A stretch of 42,590 bases of DNA, taken from assembly GCA_945871005.1 (NCBI GenBank), contig CAMBUJ010000007.1:1-42590 (forward strand). Direction: 5' to 3'. The notes beneath the pieces were generated by a model, which did not search any database, was not told the DNA's origin, and saw only the letters and a program-made list of their open reading frames with translations. The translations under genes and the position numbers were made by a program. Positions 32,758 to 41,926 of this stretch are shown here, piece after piece (the first letter of the stretch is position 1; every line of letters begins with the position of its first letter). Origin of the DNA: Opitutus sp. GAS368. Lineage in GTDB: Bacteria > Verrucomicrobiota > Verrucomicrobiia > Opitutales > Opitutaceae.

Positions 32758-34167
32758 ATGGCTGACGACTTCAAGAAATTCCCCCGCCGTCCCCGCTCCG
32801 AGTCTGCCGAGCCGCGTGACGTGGCTTCGCTTATCGGGCGTACGCCTCCGCACAGCGCCGAGGCCGAGGAGTACCTGCTGTCCTGCTGCTTCCTGGACGG
32901 GTCCGACATCGTGGCCCGCTGCTTGGAGGGCAAGCTGAGCGCCGCCGCCTTCTACTCACCGGCCAACCGGGTGATTTTCGAGAAGCTGGTCGATCTCTAC
33001 AACAAGGGCGTGCCCATCGATTTGCAGATCCTCGCCGAGGAGCTCAAAACTAGCCGCCAGCTCGATGAGATTGGCGGCTACGCTTATCTGACCCAAGTCA
33101 GCAGCCGGATTCCGACCACCGCGCAGTCGAACTATTTTATTGAGAAGGTGCGCGAGCTGCACCTTCTGCGCGAACTCATCAAGGTGGCCACCGGGGCGGT
33201 CGAGAGCTGCTACGCCTACGAAGGCGGGCTGGAGGAGTTCATCGATAAGGTGGAGCAGGATCTGTTTAAGGTCACCCAGGACCGCGTCTCCGATGGCGCT
33301 GTGCAGATGAAGGGGCCGACGAGCGAGGCCATGGCGGTCATCACCAAGATGATGATGAAGAAGGGCGAACTCACCGGGGTGTCGTCGGGCTTCAAGGACC
33401 TCGACGCCTTTACCTACGGCTTCCAGCGGCAGGAAATGATCATTCTCGCGGCCCGTCCTTCGATGGGCAAAACCTCGCTGGCGCTCAATTTCGCCGAGGC
33501 CGCCGCCCTGCCGCGCCGCGGCGAGGGCGTGCCGATTCTGATTTTCTCGTTGGAAATGGGCGCCGCCCAGCTCGCACTCCGTATGTTGTGCGCCCGGGCC
33601 AAGGTGAACATGAAGCTGCTGCGTGACGGCTTGCTCTCTAAAAACGGCGAGGAGCAGCAGCGCCTGCTCCATACCGCCGATGAGTTCTCCAAGGCCCCCA
33701 TCTTTATCGACGACTCCAGCCACCTTTCGATTATGGAGTTGCGCGCCAAGGCTCGCCGCCTGCAATCGCGCAACAAGCTCGGCCTGATCATCGTCGACTA
33801 CTTGCAGTTGCTTGCCCCGACCGACTCTAAGTCGCCTCGTGAACAGCAGGTTGCGGAGATGTCGCGTGGCTTGAAGGCGCTGGCCAAAGAGCTCGACGTG
33901 CCGGTGCTTGTCTTGTCGCAGTTGAATCGTTCGGCGGAAAAAGAAAACCGCACCCCGAAGCTCTCCGACTTGCGTGAATCCGGCTCGATCGAGCAGGACG
34001 CCGACGTGGTCTTGATGCTGGCCCGGCCCAAAGATGCCGATGAGAAATTTCAGGTCGCCGCCGACTCGGCGGAGTTAATCGTTGCCAAACAACGAAACGG
34101 CCCAGTAGGAGAATTGAAACTTACGTTCCTTCGGGACATTACACGCTTTGAAAACTACACTCAGTAA
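32758..34167 (+). CDS. dnaB: Replicative DNA helicase DnaB
   Basis: Hexameric replicative helicase of the RecA-like family, 469 residues. The N-terminal primase-interacting domain spans about 30-150 (PPHSAEAEEYLLSCCFLDGS, LYNKGVPIDLQILAEELK, AYLTQVSSRIPTTAQSNYFI). Then comes the ATPase: Walker A ARPSMGKTSLALNFA (about 231-245), LIFSLEMGAAQLALRML, Walker B LGLIIVDYLQLL, the SQLNRSAEKENRTPKLSDLR segment, and the C-terminal QRNGPVGELKLTF loop. I place the start at ATG 32758 (MADDFKKFPRRP). An upstream in-frame start 14 codons earlier is possible but adds no family sequence. Its end overlaps the bamA start by 20 bases. Confidence 0.96.
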   Translation: MADDFKKFPRRPRSESAEPRDVASLIGRTPPHSAEAEEYLLSCCFLDGSDIVARCLEGKLSAAAFYSPANRVIFEKLVDLYNKGVPIDLQILAEELKTSRQLDEIGGYAYLTQVSSRIPTTAQSNYFIEKVRELHLLRELIKVATGAVESCYAYEGGLEEFIDKVEQDLFKVTQDRVSDGAVQMKGPTSEAMAVITKMMMKKGELTGVSSGFKDLDAFTYGFQRQEMIILAARPSMGKTSLALNFAEAAALPRRGEGVPILIFSLEMGAAQLALRMLCARAKVNMKLLRDGLLSKNGEEQQRLLHTADEFSKAPIFIDDSSHLSIMELRAKARRLQSRNKLGLIIVDYLQLLAPTDSKSPREQQVAEMSRGLKALAKELDVPVLVLSQLNRSAEKENRTPKLSDLRESGSIEQDADVVLMLARPKDADEKFQVAADSAELIVAKQRNGPVGELKLTFLRDITRFENYTQ

Positions 34168-36508
34168 CCCCGTTTTCGGGGTCGTCCGGCTCTGTTTCGC
34201 CCTCGGTTTGCTCGTGGTCACCGGTGCTTTGGGCCGGGCCCAACCCGCCCCGGCCCCCGCCTTCAAGGTGGGCACGGTGAGCACCAAGTTCGTCGGCCAG
34301 GCCAACGTCAACGACCAGCTGGTGCGTGCCAACATGCAGGTGCGCGACGGCGTCGCCCTTGACGAAACCCAGATCGACCAGGACATCCGCTCCCTTTACA
34401 AAACCGGTCTGTTTGAGTTCATCGAGGTCAAGCGCGACATCCTCCCAGGTCAGGTCGTGAACCTGGTCTTCGAGCTGACCACCAAATTCCGCGTGCTTAG
34501 CGTGCGCTACGACGGCAACGTGAAGATCAAGAGCCGCCGGCTCGACAAGGAGATCAAGACCAAGGCCAACACCGCGCTCGACGAGCGCCAGGTCAAGGAG
34601 GACGTGACCAAGATCCGCGACTACTACCAGAAGTCCGGCTACAATCAGGTGCAGGTCAGCTACACGATCGAGCGCAACCGGGTGACCGGCTTTGGCACTG
34701 TGACCTTTAAGATCACCGAAGGCGCGAAGGTGAAGATCTCCAGCGTTAACTTTGTGGGCAACGACCACGTGAAGGTCAGCAAATTGCGCAAGGCCATCGA
34801 AACCCGGAAGTGGAATATTTTCTCCTGGTTGACCGGCTCGGGCCGCCTCAAGGACGACCAGCTGCAGGACGACTTGGACAAGCTGCGCGATTACTACCGC
34901 GAGCTCGGCTACCTCGACGTGGAAGTGCCCGCCGACAAAATCGACTACCGCTACCCCAAGTCCAGCAAGCTGATCCTGACCATTCGGATCATCGAGGGGC
35001 GCCAGTACAAGGTGGGCGCCATCACGATCGTCGGTAATACCATCATCCCCACCGACAAGCTCCAGGCCGCCCTCAAGCAGAACACCGGCAGCGTGTTCGC
35101 CCCGTCCAAGATCGACAAGGACGTGACCGCGCTGGAGGACGCCTACGGCAAGGACGGTTACATCGAGAGCCGCGCCCAGTTGGTGCGTAAGCCCAACCTG
35201 ACCACCGGGGCCATCGACATCGAATACCGCATCAAAGAGAGCGACAAATTCTTCGTCGAATCGATCCGCGTCGAGGGCAACACCAAGACCAAGAGCATCG
35301 TGATCATCCGCGAGTTGTCCCTCGGGCCGGGCGAGGTGTTTGACTCCGTGCGCATGAAAAACTCCAAGCAGATTCTGGAGAACACCCGCTTCTTCGAGGA
35401 AGTCAGCACCACCCCCGAAACCACCACCATCCCGGGCCGCAAAAACCTCAAGATCGCCGTCAAGGAAGGCCGCACCGGTAACCTGACCTTCGGCGCCGGC
35501 TTCAGCACGCTGGAAAAGGCCGTGGTTTTTGCCGAAATCAGCCAGTCGAACTTCGACTTGTTTAACCGCCGCTCGATGTTCCAGGGCGACGGTCAAAAAT
35601 TCCGCCTCCGCCTCCAGCTCGGTTCGCGTTCCAGCGAGGCGCGCCTGTCCTTCGAGGAGCCCTGGCTGTTCGAGCGCCGTTTGGCGCTCGGCTTTGAGCT
35701 GTTCCGCTCCTCGTCCGACTACAACAGTTCGGTTTACAGCGAGGTGCGCACCGGCGCCGAGGTTTACCTGCGCAAGCGCCTCTTCGAGTTGGTCGAGGGC
35801 CGCTTGTCCTACGGTTACCAGATCGTGGACATCAAGGATGTCGAGGCGGGCTACACCACGGTTTATCCGGAGGAGAGTGCGACCCTGTCGACGGTGGGCT
35901 TCCAGCTGTTGCGCGACACCCGCGACAAGCTGGTCAACACCACCCGCGGCAACCGTATGGAACTGATTTCGGCGGTCACCTCCAGCTCGCTGGGGGGCGA
36001 CGTTGATTACTACAAACTCGAGGCCAAGGGCTCGCAGTTCTTCTATTTGTCCGAGACCCAGAATCAGGTTCTGGCGGTGATCGGGCGCACCGGCGTGGAG
36101 GACTCGTTTGGCGATACCTCGCAGGTGCCCTTCTATGACCGTTTCTACCTTGGCGGGCCCTACACCCTGCGCGGCTTCAAGTACCGTGATGTCGGCCCGA
36201 AGAAACTGGCCGGCCCAGGCAACAACGATAGCGTGCCGGTCGGTGGTAACACCTACGGGTTCACCAGCTTTGAGTATTCGGCCGACATCGTCGAGCCGCT
36301 GCGCTTTGCCCTCTTCTACGACGCGGGCTTTGTGAATTCCGGCTCCTATGATTTCGATCCGACCGGCTACAGCGACAACTTCGGTTTCGGCCTGCGCCTG
36401 CTGATCATGGGTGCGCCGCTCAGCTTGGACTACGGCATTCCGATCACCTCTGACGAGGACGGCGGCAAGGGCGGACAATTCAACTTTTCTTTTGGAACCC
36501 GCTTCTAA
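34148..36508 (+). CDS. bamA: Outer-membrane protein assembly factor BamA (Omp85)
   Basis: The beta-barrel insertase of the outer membrane, 786 residues. A signal peptide (LCFALGLLVVTGALGRAQ) is followed by five POTRA repeats between about residues 37 and 440 (for example FRVLSVRYDGNVKIKSRRLD, VKISSVNFVGNDHVKVSKLR, YKVGAITIVGNTIIPTDKLQ, FFVESIRVEGNTKTKSIVII), then the 16-strand barrel. The lid-loop motif RGF is present in YTLRGFKYRDVGP and the chain ends in phenylalanine (FNFSFGTRF), as barrel proteins do. The only sensible start is a TTG at 34148 inside the last codons of dnaB; no ATG lies before the signal peptide. Skp and lpxD follow, the common envelope-biogenesis order. Confidence 0.95.
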   Translation: MKTTLSNPVFGVVRLCFALGLLVVTGALGRAQPAPAPAFKVGTVSTKFVGQANVNDQLVRANMQVRDGVALDETQIDQDIRSLYKTGLFEFIEVKRDILPGQVVNLVFELTTKFRVLSVRYDGNVKIKSRRLDKEIKTKANTALDERQVKEDVTKIRDYYQKSGYNQVQVSYTIERNRVTGFGTVTFKITEGAKVKISSVNFVGNDHVKVSKLRKAIETRKWNIFSWLTGSGRLKDDQLQDDLDKLRDYYRELGYLDVEVPADKIDYRYPKSSKLILTIRIIEGRQYKVGAITIVGNTIIPTDKLQAALKQNTGSVFAPSKIDKDVTALEDAYGKDGYIESRAQLVRKPNLTTGAIDIEYRIKESDKFFVESIRVEGNTKTKSIVIIRELSLGPGEVFDSVRMKNSKQILENTRFFEEVSTTPETTTIPGRKNLKIAVKEGRTGNLTFGAGFSTLEKAVVFAEISQSNFDLFNRRSMFQGDGQKFRLRLQLGSRSSEARLSFEEPWLFERRLALGFELFRSSSDYNSSVYSEVRTGAEVYLRKRLFELVEGRLSYGYQIVDIKDVEAGYTTVYPEESATLSTVGFQLLRDTRDKLVNTTRGNRMELISAVTSSSLGGDVDYYKLEAKGSQFFYLSETQNQVLAVIGRTGVEDSFGDTSQVPFYDRFYLGGPYTLRGFKYRDVGPKKLAGPGNNDSVPVGGNTYGFTSFEYSADIVEPLRFALFYDAGFVNSGSYDFDPTGYSDNFGFGLRLLIMGAPLSLDYGIPITSDEDGGKGGQFNFSFGTRF

Positions 36509-36537
36509 TTTAACACTCTCACTTTTCCATCCCTTCC

Positions 36538-37218
36538 ATGAAAACCTCCATCAAGTCACTCCTCGCCGTGCTCTGTGCCGGCTTCATTGCTGTTGCCGCT
36601 CAGGCGGAGTCGGCACCCAAGGTCCTGGTCATTGATTTGGCCAAGATTTACGACGGCCACTACAAGACCGAAGAGCAGAACGCCAAGCTCAAGACCGACC
36701 AGCAAAAGGCCGAGGACGACCTCCAGAAGCTCAACACCGAGGGCAATGTTTTGGTGAAGGCGTTCAACGACCTCAAGGAGCAGCTCAACAATCCGGCGCT
36801 CTCCGCCGACGGTAAGGTCAAGGCCCAGAAAGACCTCGAGGAAAAGGGCCAGGAGATCCAGCGCAAGCAGGCCGAGGTGAACTCCTTCCGCGCCAATGTG
36901 CAGCGTTCGCTCCAGCAGCGCATCAACAACTTCAAGCAGTTCCTGCTCGAAGAGATCAACAAGTCCGCCGTCGAGATCGCCAAAAAGAAGGGCGCCACCC
37001 TCCTGTTTGACAAATCCGGCCCCTCGCTGATCGGCGTTCCCAGCCTGGTCTATTTCGACGCCTCCTACGACATCACCGAGGAAGTCGCCAAGGAAGTGAA
37101 CAAGGACCGTCCGGCCGGTTCGGTTGCCGCCCCGGCCGCCGCTGCGCCCGCCGCCGCTGCCGCCAAGCCCGCCAGCGCCGAGGCTCCTTCGGTTTCCTTC
37201 CCCAGCGCCAAGAAGTAA
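36538..37218 (+). CDS. Periplasmic chaperone Skp/OmpH
   Basis: Skp-like holdase that carries unfolded outer-membrane proteins to BamA. The 226-residue precursor has a signal peptide ([20 protein letters not shown], cleavage after AQA), the OmpH core with [20 protein letters not shown], and a long charged coiled coil (about 45-150; [20 protein letters not shown]). The terminal strand region [18 protein letters not shown] precedes an Ala/Pro-rich tail of about 35 residues that is not part of the usual Skp fold. It begins 29 bases after bamA. The region before the ATG is pyrimidine-rich and has no Shine-Dalgarno. A strong terminator follows. Confidence 0.92.
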   Translation: MKTSIKSLLAVLCAGFIAVAAQAESAPKVLVIDLAKIYDGHYKTEEQNAKLKTDQQKAEDDLQKLNTEGNVLVKAFNDLKEQLNNPALSADGKVKAQKDLEEKGQEIQRKQAEVNSFRANVQRSLQQRINNFKQFLLEEINKSAVEIAKKKGATLLFDKSGPSLIGVPSLVYFDASYDITEEVAKEVNKDRPAGSVAAPAAAAPAAAAAKPASAEAPSVSFPSAKK

Positions 37219-37251
37219 GCCGGCGGCGACTCAGGTCGCTCGCCCCAAAAG

Positions 37252-37280
37252 CCCCGCTCTCACCCGAGCGGGGTTTTTTT
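37252..37280 (+). terminator. Rho-independent terminator after skp
   Basis: CCCCGCTC pairs perfectly with GAGCGGGG (8 bp) around a short loop and is followed by seven T residues. It sits before lpxD, so lpxD is either read through or has its own promoter. Confidence 0.92.
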
Positions 37281-37337
37281 GTGCCCGCCGCCCGTCGGCT
37301 TGCTTTGGAGCGGGCGATTAACCACGTTCATGCGGAT

Positions 37338-38390
37338 ATGCAGCTCGCGTTTAGCGCCGCAGAAATCGCGGCCATCATCCAACCGCTTTCCAGTAAAGGC
37401 AGTACCGCCACCACCGTGCGGGGCATCGCTTCCTTGGGTTCCGCCCAAGCCGGCGACCTGTCGTTTCTGGGCAATCCCAAGTACAAAACCGAGGTCGCCG
37501 CCACCGCCGCCTCCCTGGTTTTATTGCCCCCCGATTACGTCGGCGAGCCGGGCCCCGACCAGCAGTTTCTCTTTGTGGATAAACCCTCCGTTGCGCTCGC
37601 CCGTCTCTGCGCGCGCATTGAGCAGCTGCTCTGGCCCAAACCCGCCGCCGGCGTCCACCCCAGCGCCGTGATCGACGCCAGCGCCCAGGTCGATGCCTCG
37701 GCCACCATCGGTCCGTTTTGCGTGATCGAGGCGGGCGTGGTCATCGGTGCGCGCACCTACGTGCAAGCCCATGCGTTTATCGGTCGCAACGCCCGCCTCG
37801 GCGCCGATTGCTGGCTGATGCCCCGTGTGACCGTGACCACCGAGTGTGAGGTCAGAGATCGCGTGCGTTTGCATCCCGGAGTGGTCGTCGGCTCGGATGG
37901 CTTCGGCTACGAATTTGTCCAAGGCCGGCACGAAAAGGTGCCGCAGGTCGGCCACGTGCTGATCGAAAACGATGTCGAAATCGGGGCCAACACCACGCTC
38001 GACCGAGCTCGCTTCAGCCGCACCGTGGTCGGCGAGGGCAGCAAAATCGATAACCTCGTGCAGGTCGGCCACAACGTGGTCATCGGCAAGCACTGCCTGA
38101 TCTGCTCCCAGGTCGGCATTTCCGGCAGCACCACCCTCGAGGACTATGTGGTTCTCGGCGGTCAGGCCGGTCTCGCCGGTCATCTGACCGTTGGCAAGGG
38201 TTGCAAAGTGGATGGCCAGACCGGGGTGAATTCCGATTTGGCGCCCGGTAGTTTTGTTAAAGGATCTCCCTGCCTGCCTTACAACACGGAGCAGCGCCTT
38301 AATGTGCTGCGTAAGAAGATCCCTGACCTGTTCAAACGGGTGGACGTACTCGAATCGGCGGCGGGCCTAAAAAAGTCTTCCGCATTGTAA
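37338..38390 (+). CDS. lpxD: UDP-3-O-acylglucosamine N-acyltransferase (lipid A synthesis)
   Basis: LpxD adds the second hydroxyacyl chain to UDP-3-O-acylglucosamine in lipid A synthesis, so the organism probably makes lipopolysaccharide. The N-terminal uridine-binding domain reads [20 protein letters not shown] and is followed by a left-handed beta-helix of hexapeptide repeats ([20 protein letters not shown] onward). The catalytic His245 is in [28 protein letters not shown] and a short C-terminal helix complete the enzyme. I choose ATG 37338 ([10 protein letters not shown]), giving 350 residues; the frame is open back to a GTG at 37281, but that start touches the T-run of the skp terminator. 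The protein is complete and normal in length. Confidence 0.94.
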   Translation: MQLAFSAAEIAAIIQPLSSKGSTATTVRGIASLGSAQAGDLSFLGNPKYKTEVAATAASLVLLPPDYVGEPGPDQQFLFVDKPSVALARLCARIEQLLWPKPAAGVHPSAVIDASAQVDASATIGPFCVIEAGVVIGARTYVQAHAFIGRNARLGADCWLMPRVTVTTECEVRDRVRLHPGVVVGSDGFGYEFVQGRHEKVPQVGHVLIENDVEIGANTTLDRARFSRTVVGEGSKIDNLVQVGHNVVIGKHCLICSQVGISGSTTLEDYVVLGGQAGLAGHLTVGKGCKVDGQTGVNSDLAPGSFVKGSPCLPYNTEQRLNVLRKKIPDLFKRVDVLESAAGLKKSSAL

Positions 38391-38420
38391 CATTCCTGCC
38401 ACAGTCCGTCCCTTTCACCC

Positions 38421-39368
38421 ATGAACGCGCCTCGTCTTAAGGTCTTCTCCGGTAACTCCAATCGCCCTCTTGCCGAGGAGATTTGCAAGCACATCGGGAT
38501 GCCGCTTGGCGAGGCCACGGTGACCAGTTTCCCGGACGGCGAGTCGTTCGTGAAGATCAACGAGAACGTGCGCGGCCACGATGTTTACATCATCCAGCCG
38601 ACCTGCTCGCCCACCAACCAATCGTTGATGGAGTTGCTCATCATGATCGACGCGGCCAAGCGCGCTTCGGCTCACCGCATCACCGCGGTCATGCCGTTCT
38701 ACGGCTACGCCCGCCAGGATCGCAAGGACCAGCCCCGCGTGCCGATCACCGCCAAGTTGGTGGCCAACCTGCTGGTGGCCGCCGGCGCCAATCGTATCCT
38801 CACGATGGATCTGCACTCCCAGCAGATTCAGGGCTTCTTTGATATCCCGGTGGATCACCTGTTCGCCTCGCCCGTTTTCTTCAAATACTTGGAGCAGTTC
38901 AAGGCCGACAACATGGTGGTGGTTTCCCCTGACGTCGGTGGCATGAAGATGGCGGCCGCTTACGCCGGCATCCTCGGCGCCCAACTGGGCATGGTCTGGA
39001 AGAAGCGCACCAACGCGACCACGGTGGAGACGGTTAACGTGGTCGGCGACGTCGCCGGTAAGGACGTGCTCCTGGTGGACGACATCACCGAGTCGGCTGG
39101 CACCTTGGCCAACGCCGCCAAGATCATGCGCGCCAATGGCGCGATCAGCGTACGCGCCGCTGTCAGCCACGCCTTGCTCAGCCCGATTGCCTACGAACGC
39201 CTCGCGCTGGGTCACATCGACGAACTCATCACCACCAACTCCGTGCCGGTTGACGCGCGCGGTTTGCCCATCCGGGTGCTGAGCATCGCCAGCCTGATGG
39301 CCGACGCGATCGTGCGTATTAACAATAACGAGAGCGTCACCAGCCTGTTCCGGATCAAGGGCTTCTAA
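38421..39368 (+). CDS. prs: Ribose-phosphate pyrophosphokinase (PRPP synthetase)
   Basis: Makes PRPP from ribose 5-phosphate and ATP for nucleotide, His and Trp synthesis. The 315-residue protein has LKVFSGNSNRPLAEEICKHI, FPDGESFVKINENVRGHDVY, the ATP-site region FYGYARQDRKDQPRVPITAK, the DLHSQQIQGFFDIPVDHL loop, the SPDVGGMKMAAAYA segment, and the PRPP/ribose-5-phosphate loop DVLLVDDITESAGTLANAA, where many relatives have DMIDTAGT. All class I catalytic regions are visible. The ATG at 38421 follows a pyrimidine-rich stretch without a Shine-Dalgarno. It is 30 bases after lpxD and likely co-transcribed with it. Confidence 0.95.
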   Translation: MNAPRLKVFSGNSNRPLAEEICKHIGMPLGEATVTSFPDGESFVKINENVRGHDVYIIQPTCSPTNQSLMELLIMIDAAKRASAHRITAVMPFYGYARQDRKDQPRVPITAKLVANLLVAAGANRILTMDLHSQQIQGFFDIPVDHLFASPVFFKYLEQFKADNMVVVSPDVGGMKMAAAYAGILGAQLGMVWKKRTNATTVETVNVVGDVAGKDVLLVDDITESAGTLANAAKIMRANGAISVRAAVSHALLSPIAYERLALGHIDELITTNSVPVDARGLPIRVLSIASLMADAIVRINNNESVTSLFRIKGF

Positions 39369-39431
39369 GCCAGCGTCTGGGCGCGATTAGGTTTTTGCGA
39401 AAAGCAGCGCAACCGGCTAGGTGGTGGCCGC

Positions 39432-39577
39432 GTGGCCCTGAGCGTGAGCTCAGGGAAGGAGCGCGGAGCTCCAGCTCGGCAGGATTTTTCGTGGGCCCTG
39501 AGTCGCTATGCCGAGCCGGAGCTTCGCGCTCCAACTCCGCGCCCTTTGCCCCTCCCTGAGCTCACGCTCAGGGCCAC
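39432..39577. repeat. 146-bp palindromic element (large hairpin)
   Basis: Perfect 25-base inverted arms at 39432-39456 and 39553-39577 (core TGAGCGTGAGCTCA) enclose a second inverted pair at 39458-39481 and 39510-39533 (GGAGCGCGGAGCTCCAGCTC and its near complement, 22 of 24 matches). The central loop is about 28 bases and an asymmetric 19-base spacer lies on the right side. It occupies the convergent gap between prs and the parC-like gene and could terminate both. No target-site duplication or open frame is evident. A diverged copy of the arms is at 4805-4871. Confidence 0.9.
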
Positions 39578-39608
39578 TGGGAGGGCCATCACCTATCTGG
39601 TTCGCGGC

Positions 39609-41726
39609 TCAGGCCCGCTTGACCGCTTTGACCGGGTAGGTCGTCACCGTCGTACCCTTGGCGTTACGGCTGCCCACGCTGAGCTCGGAGAGGTCGAACT
39701 CGAAGTCTTTGACCCGCGCGGTGCAGCGGCCGCTCAGCTCGATGCGGAGTTTTTTGGGCATCGACTCGAGGTTCTTGGTCTCGTCGAAGAACACCAGTTT
39801 CGAGCCTTCGCTGGCGGCGAGGTTGTAGGCTTTTTCCCGGGTGGTGCCGCCGAGTTGGAAGCGTTTGACGAAGGCCTTGCCGCTCTCCTTGTCCTGGTAA
39901 ACCACCGTGTAATACCGGTCGTCGCCACCGGTCGGCACGACGTGGAGGTGCTGGATTTCTTTGCCGACAAAAACCTTGTCGGCAACCTTCACGACTTTGA
40001 ACGTCGCGTCGGCCATGAAGCAGACCACGTCGTCTAAAATGGTGCACTCGACCACAAACTCGTGCTGGCGCCAGTTCAGGCCAATAAAACCTTCGTCGCG
40101 GTTCACGTAGAGCTTCTGGTTGGCGACCACCACCTGGGCTGCGCTGATCTGCTCGACCTCGTCGCAGGTGGTCCGGCGCTTGCGGCCCTTGCCGTACTTT
40201 TCGTGGAGGGTTTCGAACCACTTGATCGCAAACTCCGTGAGGTGCGCCAGGTCGTGCTTGGTCTGCTTGATCTCCTCTTCGATCGCCTTGATCGCCTCGT
40301 CCGCTTTGAAGCGGTTGAAGGCGGAAATGCGCTTGATGCGGATCTCTGTCAGGCGGGTAACGTCTTCGTCGGTGACCTCGCGGCGCAGTTTGGCGATGAA
40401 GGGTTTCAGGCCGGAGTGGATCTCGGCGAGCACGCTTTCCCACGTCTTGGACTGCTCGATGCGGCGGTAAATGCGCTCCTCGATAAAGATGCGCTCAAGG
40501 TTGTCCCAGTGCCACTGCTGTTCGAGTTCGCCCAGCTTGATGTCGAGCTCCTGCTTGAGTAGTTGCACGGTGCGGTCGACCGAACGGCGGAGGATTTCGG
40601 ATACGCCGAGGAACACCGGTTTGTCTTGGCCGTCGATGGTGTCGATCACGCAGGCCGCCGGTGAGATGGAAACCTGGCAGTCGGTGAACACGTAGAGTTG
40701 GTTAACCACCTGGTCGGCGTCGGCGCCCTGGGGCAGGTGGACGATGATCTCGACGGTGTCGGCGGTGTTGTCGTCGACGTGCTTGATCTTGATCTTGCCC
40801 TTGGCGTTGGCGGCGAGGATCGACTCGATCAGCGACACCGTGGAGGTGCCGTAGGGCAGCTCGGTGATGGCGATCTGGTACTTGCCGCGCGTCTCCATCT
40901 TGGCGCGCACTTTTACTTTGGCCCCGCGCTCGCCGTCGTTGTAGCCGGAGAAGTCGGCGATGCCGCCGGAGGGGAAGTCGGGAACGAGTTTGAAGCGTTT
41001 ACCCTGAAGGTGGTTGATCGCGCAGCGGCACAGGTCGTTGAAATTGTGCGGCAGGATTTTTGTCGAAAGGCCCACGGCAATGCCCTCGGCCCCGTCGAGC
41101 AGGACGATGGGGAACTTGGCGGGCAGCGTGACCGGTTCCTTGGCGCGGCCGTCGTAGCTGGCCTGCCAGACCGTGGTCTTGGGATTGAACAGCACCTCGC
41201 GGGCAAACGGCGTGAGGCGGGCCTCGATGTAACGCGGGGCGGCCGCGTCGTCGCCGGTGAGCACGTTACCAAAGTTGCCTTGCGGCTCGACCAGGAAGGC
41301 GCGCTGGCCCATGCCGACCAAGGCCGCGCCGATCGAGGCGTCGCCGTGGGGATGGAAACGCATGCAGGCGCCGACGATGTTGGCCACCTTGTGGAAACGC
41401 CCGTCGTCCTGCTCCCAGAACGTGTGGAGGATGCGGCGCTGGACGGGTTTTAAGCCGTCGTCGATGTGGGGGACGGCGCGGTCGAGGATGACGTAGCTGG
41501 CATACTCGAGAAACCACTTCTGGTAGGAGTGGGCGAGGGGGGCGTGTTCGTTGGTCTTGGGCGCCTCGGGTTCGGCGGCGACCAGTTCGGTGGCGGCGGG
41601 CTCGGCGGCATCGGAGGCGGCCGGGAGGGTTGGCAGGGATTCGCCGGGGACGTCGTCGCTGGAGGCGGGACTGGGGTTAAGCGGCAGCTCGGGCTGGTCG
41701 TCTTGGGGATCGTTGCGTTTAGGCAT
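39609..41726 (-). CDS. DNA topoisomerase IV/gyrase subunit A-like protein
   Basis: Type IIA topoisomerase A subunit of the short, divergent ParC-like class, 705 residues. A 60-residue Ala/Pro/Glu-rich head precedes the breakage-reunion domain (about 62-500): SYVILDRAVPHIDDGLKPVQ, RILHTFWEQDDGRFHKVANI, the quinolone-region FHPHGDASIGAALVGMGQ, the catalytic Tyr166 in APRYIEARLTPFA, and the GIAVGLSTKILPHNFNDLC stretch. The C-terminal domain (about 510-690) looks like a reduced beta-pinwheel and lacks a canonical GyrA box. At the quinolone-binding positions equivalent to E. coli GyrA Ser83 and Asp87 the residues are Ala130 and Ala134. The ParE/GyrB partner is not in the window. Start is ATG 41726. 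Confidence 0.88.
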   Translation of the reverse strand: MPKRNDPQDDQPELPLNPSPASSDDVPGESLPTLPAASDAAEPAATELVAAEPEAPKTNEHAPLAHSYQKWFLEYASYVILDRAVPHIDDGLKPVQRRILHTFWEQDDGRFHKVANIVGACMRFHPHGDASIGAALVGMGQRAFLVEPQGNFGNVLTGDDAAAPRYIEARLTPFAREVLFNPKTTVWQASYDGRAKEPVTLPAKFPIVLLDGAEGIAVGLSTKILPHNFNDLCRCAINHLQGKRFKLVPDFPSGGIADFSGYNDGERGAKVKVRAKMETRGKYQIAITELPYGTSTVSLIESILAANAKGKIKIKHVDDNTADTVEIIVHLPQGADADQVVNQLYVFTDCQVSISPAACVIDTIDGQDKPVFLGVSEILRRSVDRTVQLLKQELDIKLGELEQQWHWDNLERIFIEERIYRRIEQSKTWESVLAEIHSGLKPFIAKLRREVTDEDVTRLTEIRIKRISAFNRFKADEAIKAIEEEIKQTKHDLAHLTEFAIKWFETLHEKYGKGRKRRTTCDEVEQISAAQVVVANQKLYVNRDEGFIGLNWRQHEFVVECTILDDVVCFMADATFKVVKVADKVFVGKEIQHLHVVPTGGDDRYYTVVYQDKESGKAFVKRFQLGGTTREKAYNLAASEGSKLVFFDETKNLESMPKKLRIELSGRCTARVKDFEFDLSELSVGSRNAKGTTVTTYPVKAVKRA

Positions 41727-41926
41727 CTACGGAAAGGGCTGAGGCAATTCGTTAAAGGGCCAAAAGAGGCAGGGATTGGGCGGATGGGAAGCGGGAAAAG
41801 CAGGGGGCGTTGAAAAAGGCCACGTCCGTTTGGGCTGAGCGGCCAACGGGGCGACACTTCCTGCCAGGTTCGCTCGGCTTGCCGCCGGGCTTGACGCCCG
41901 CCCGCGATGCCGAAACCCCTTGTGCC
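41727..41926. other. Divergent gap, nothing recognised
   Basis: About 200 bases between the parC-like start and the small protein start. It must carry both promoters, but neither is clear by eye. No repeat or hairpin stands out. Confidence 0.35.

Noticed and set aside
34139-36478. A 779-codon open frame antisense to bamA
   Set aside because: It mirrors the GC-rich codon pattern of bamA, has a composition typical of shadow frames (His/Gly/Val/Leu-rich) and no family resemblance.
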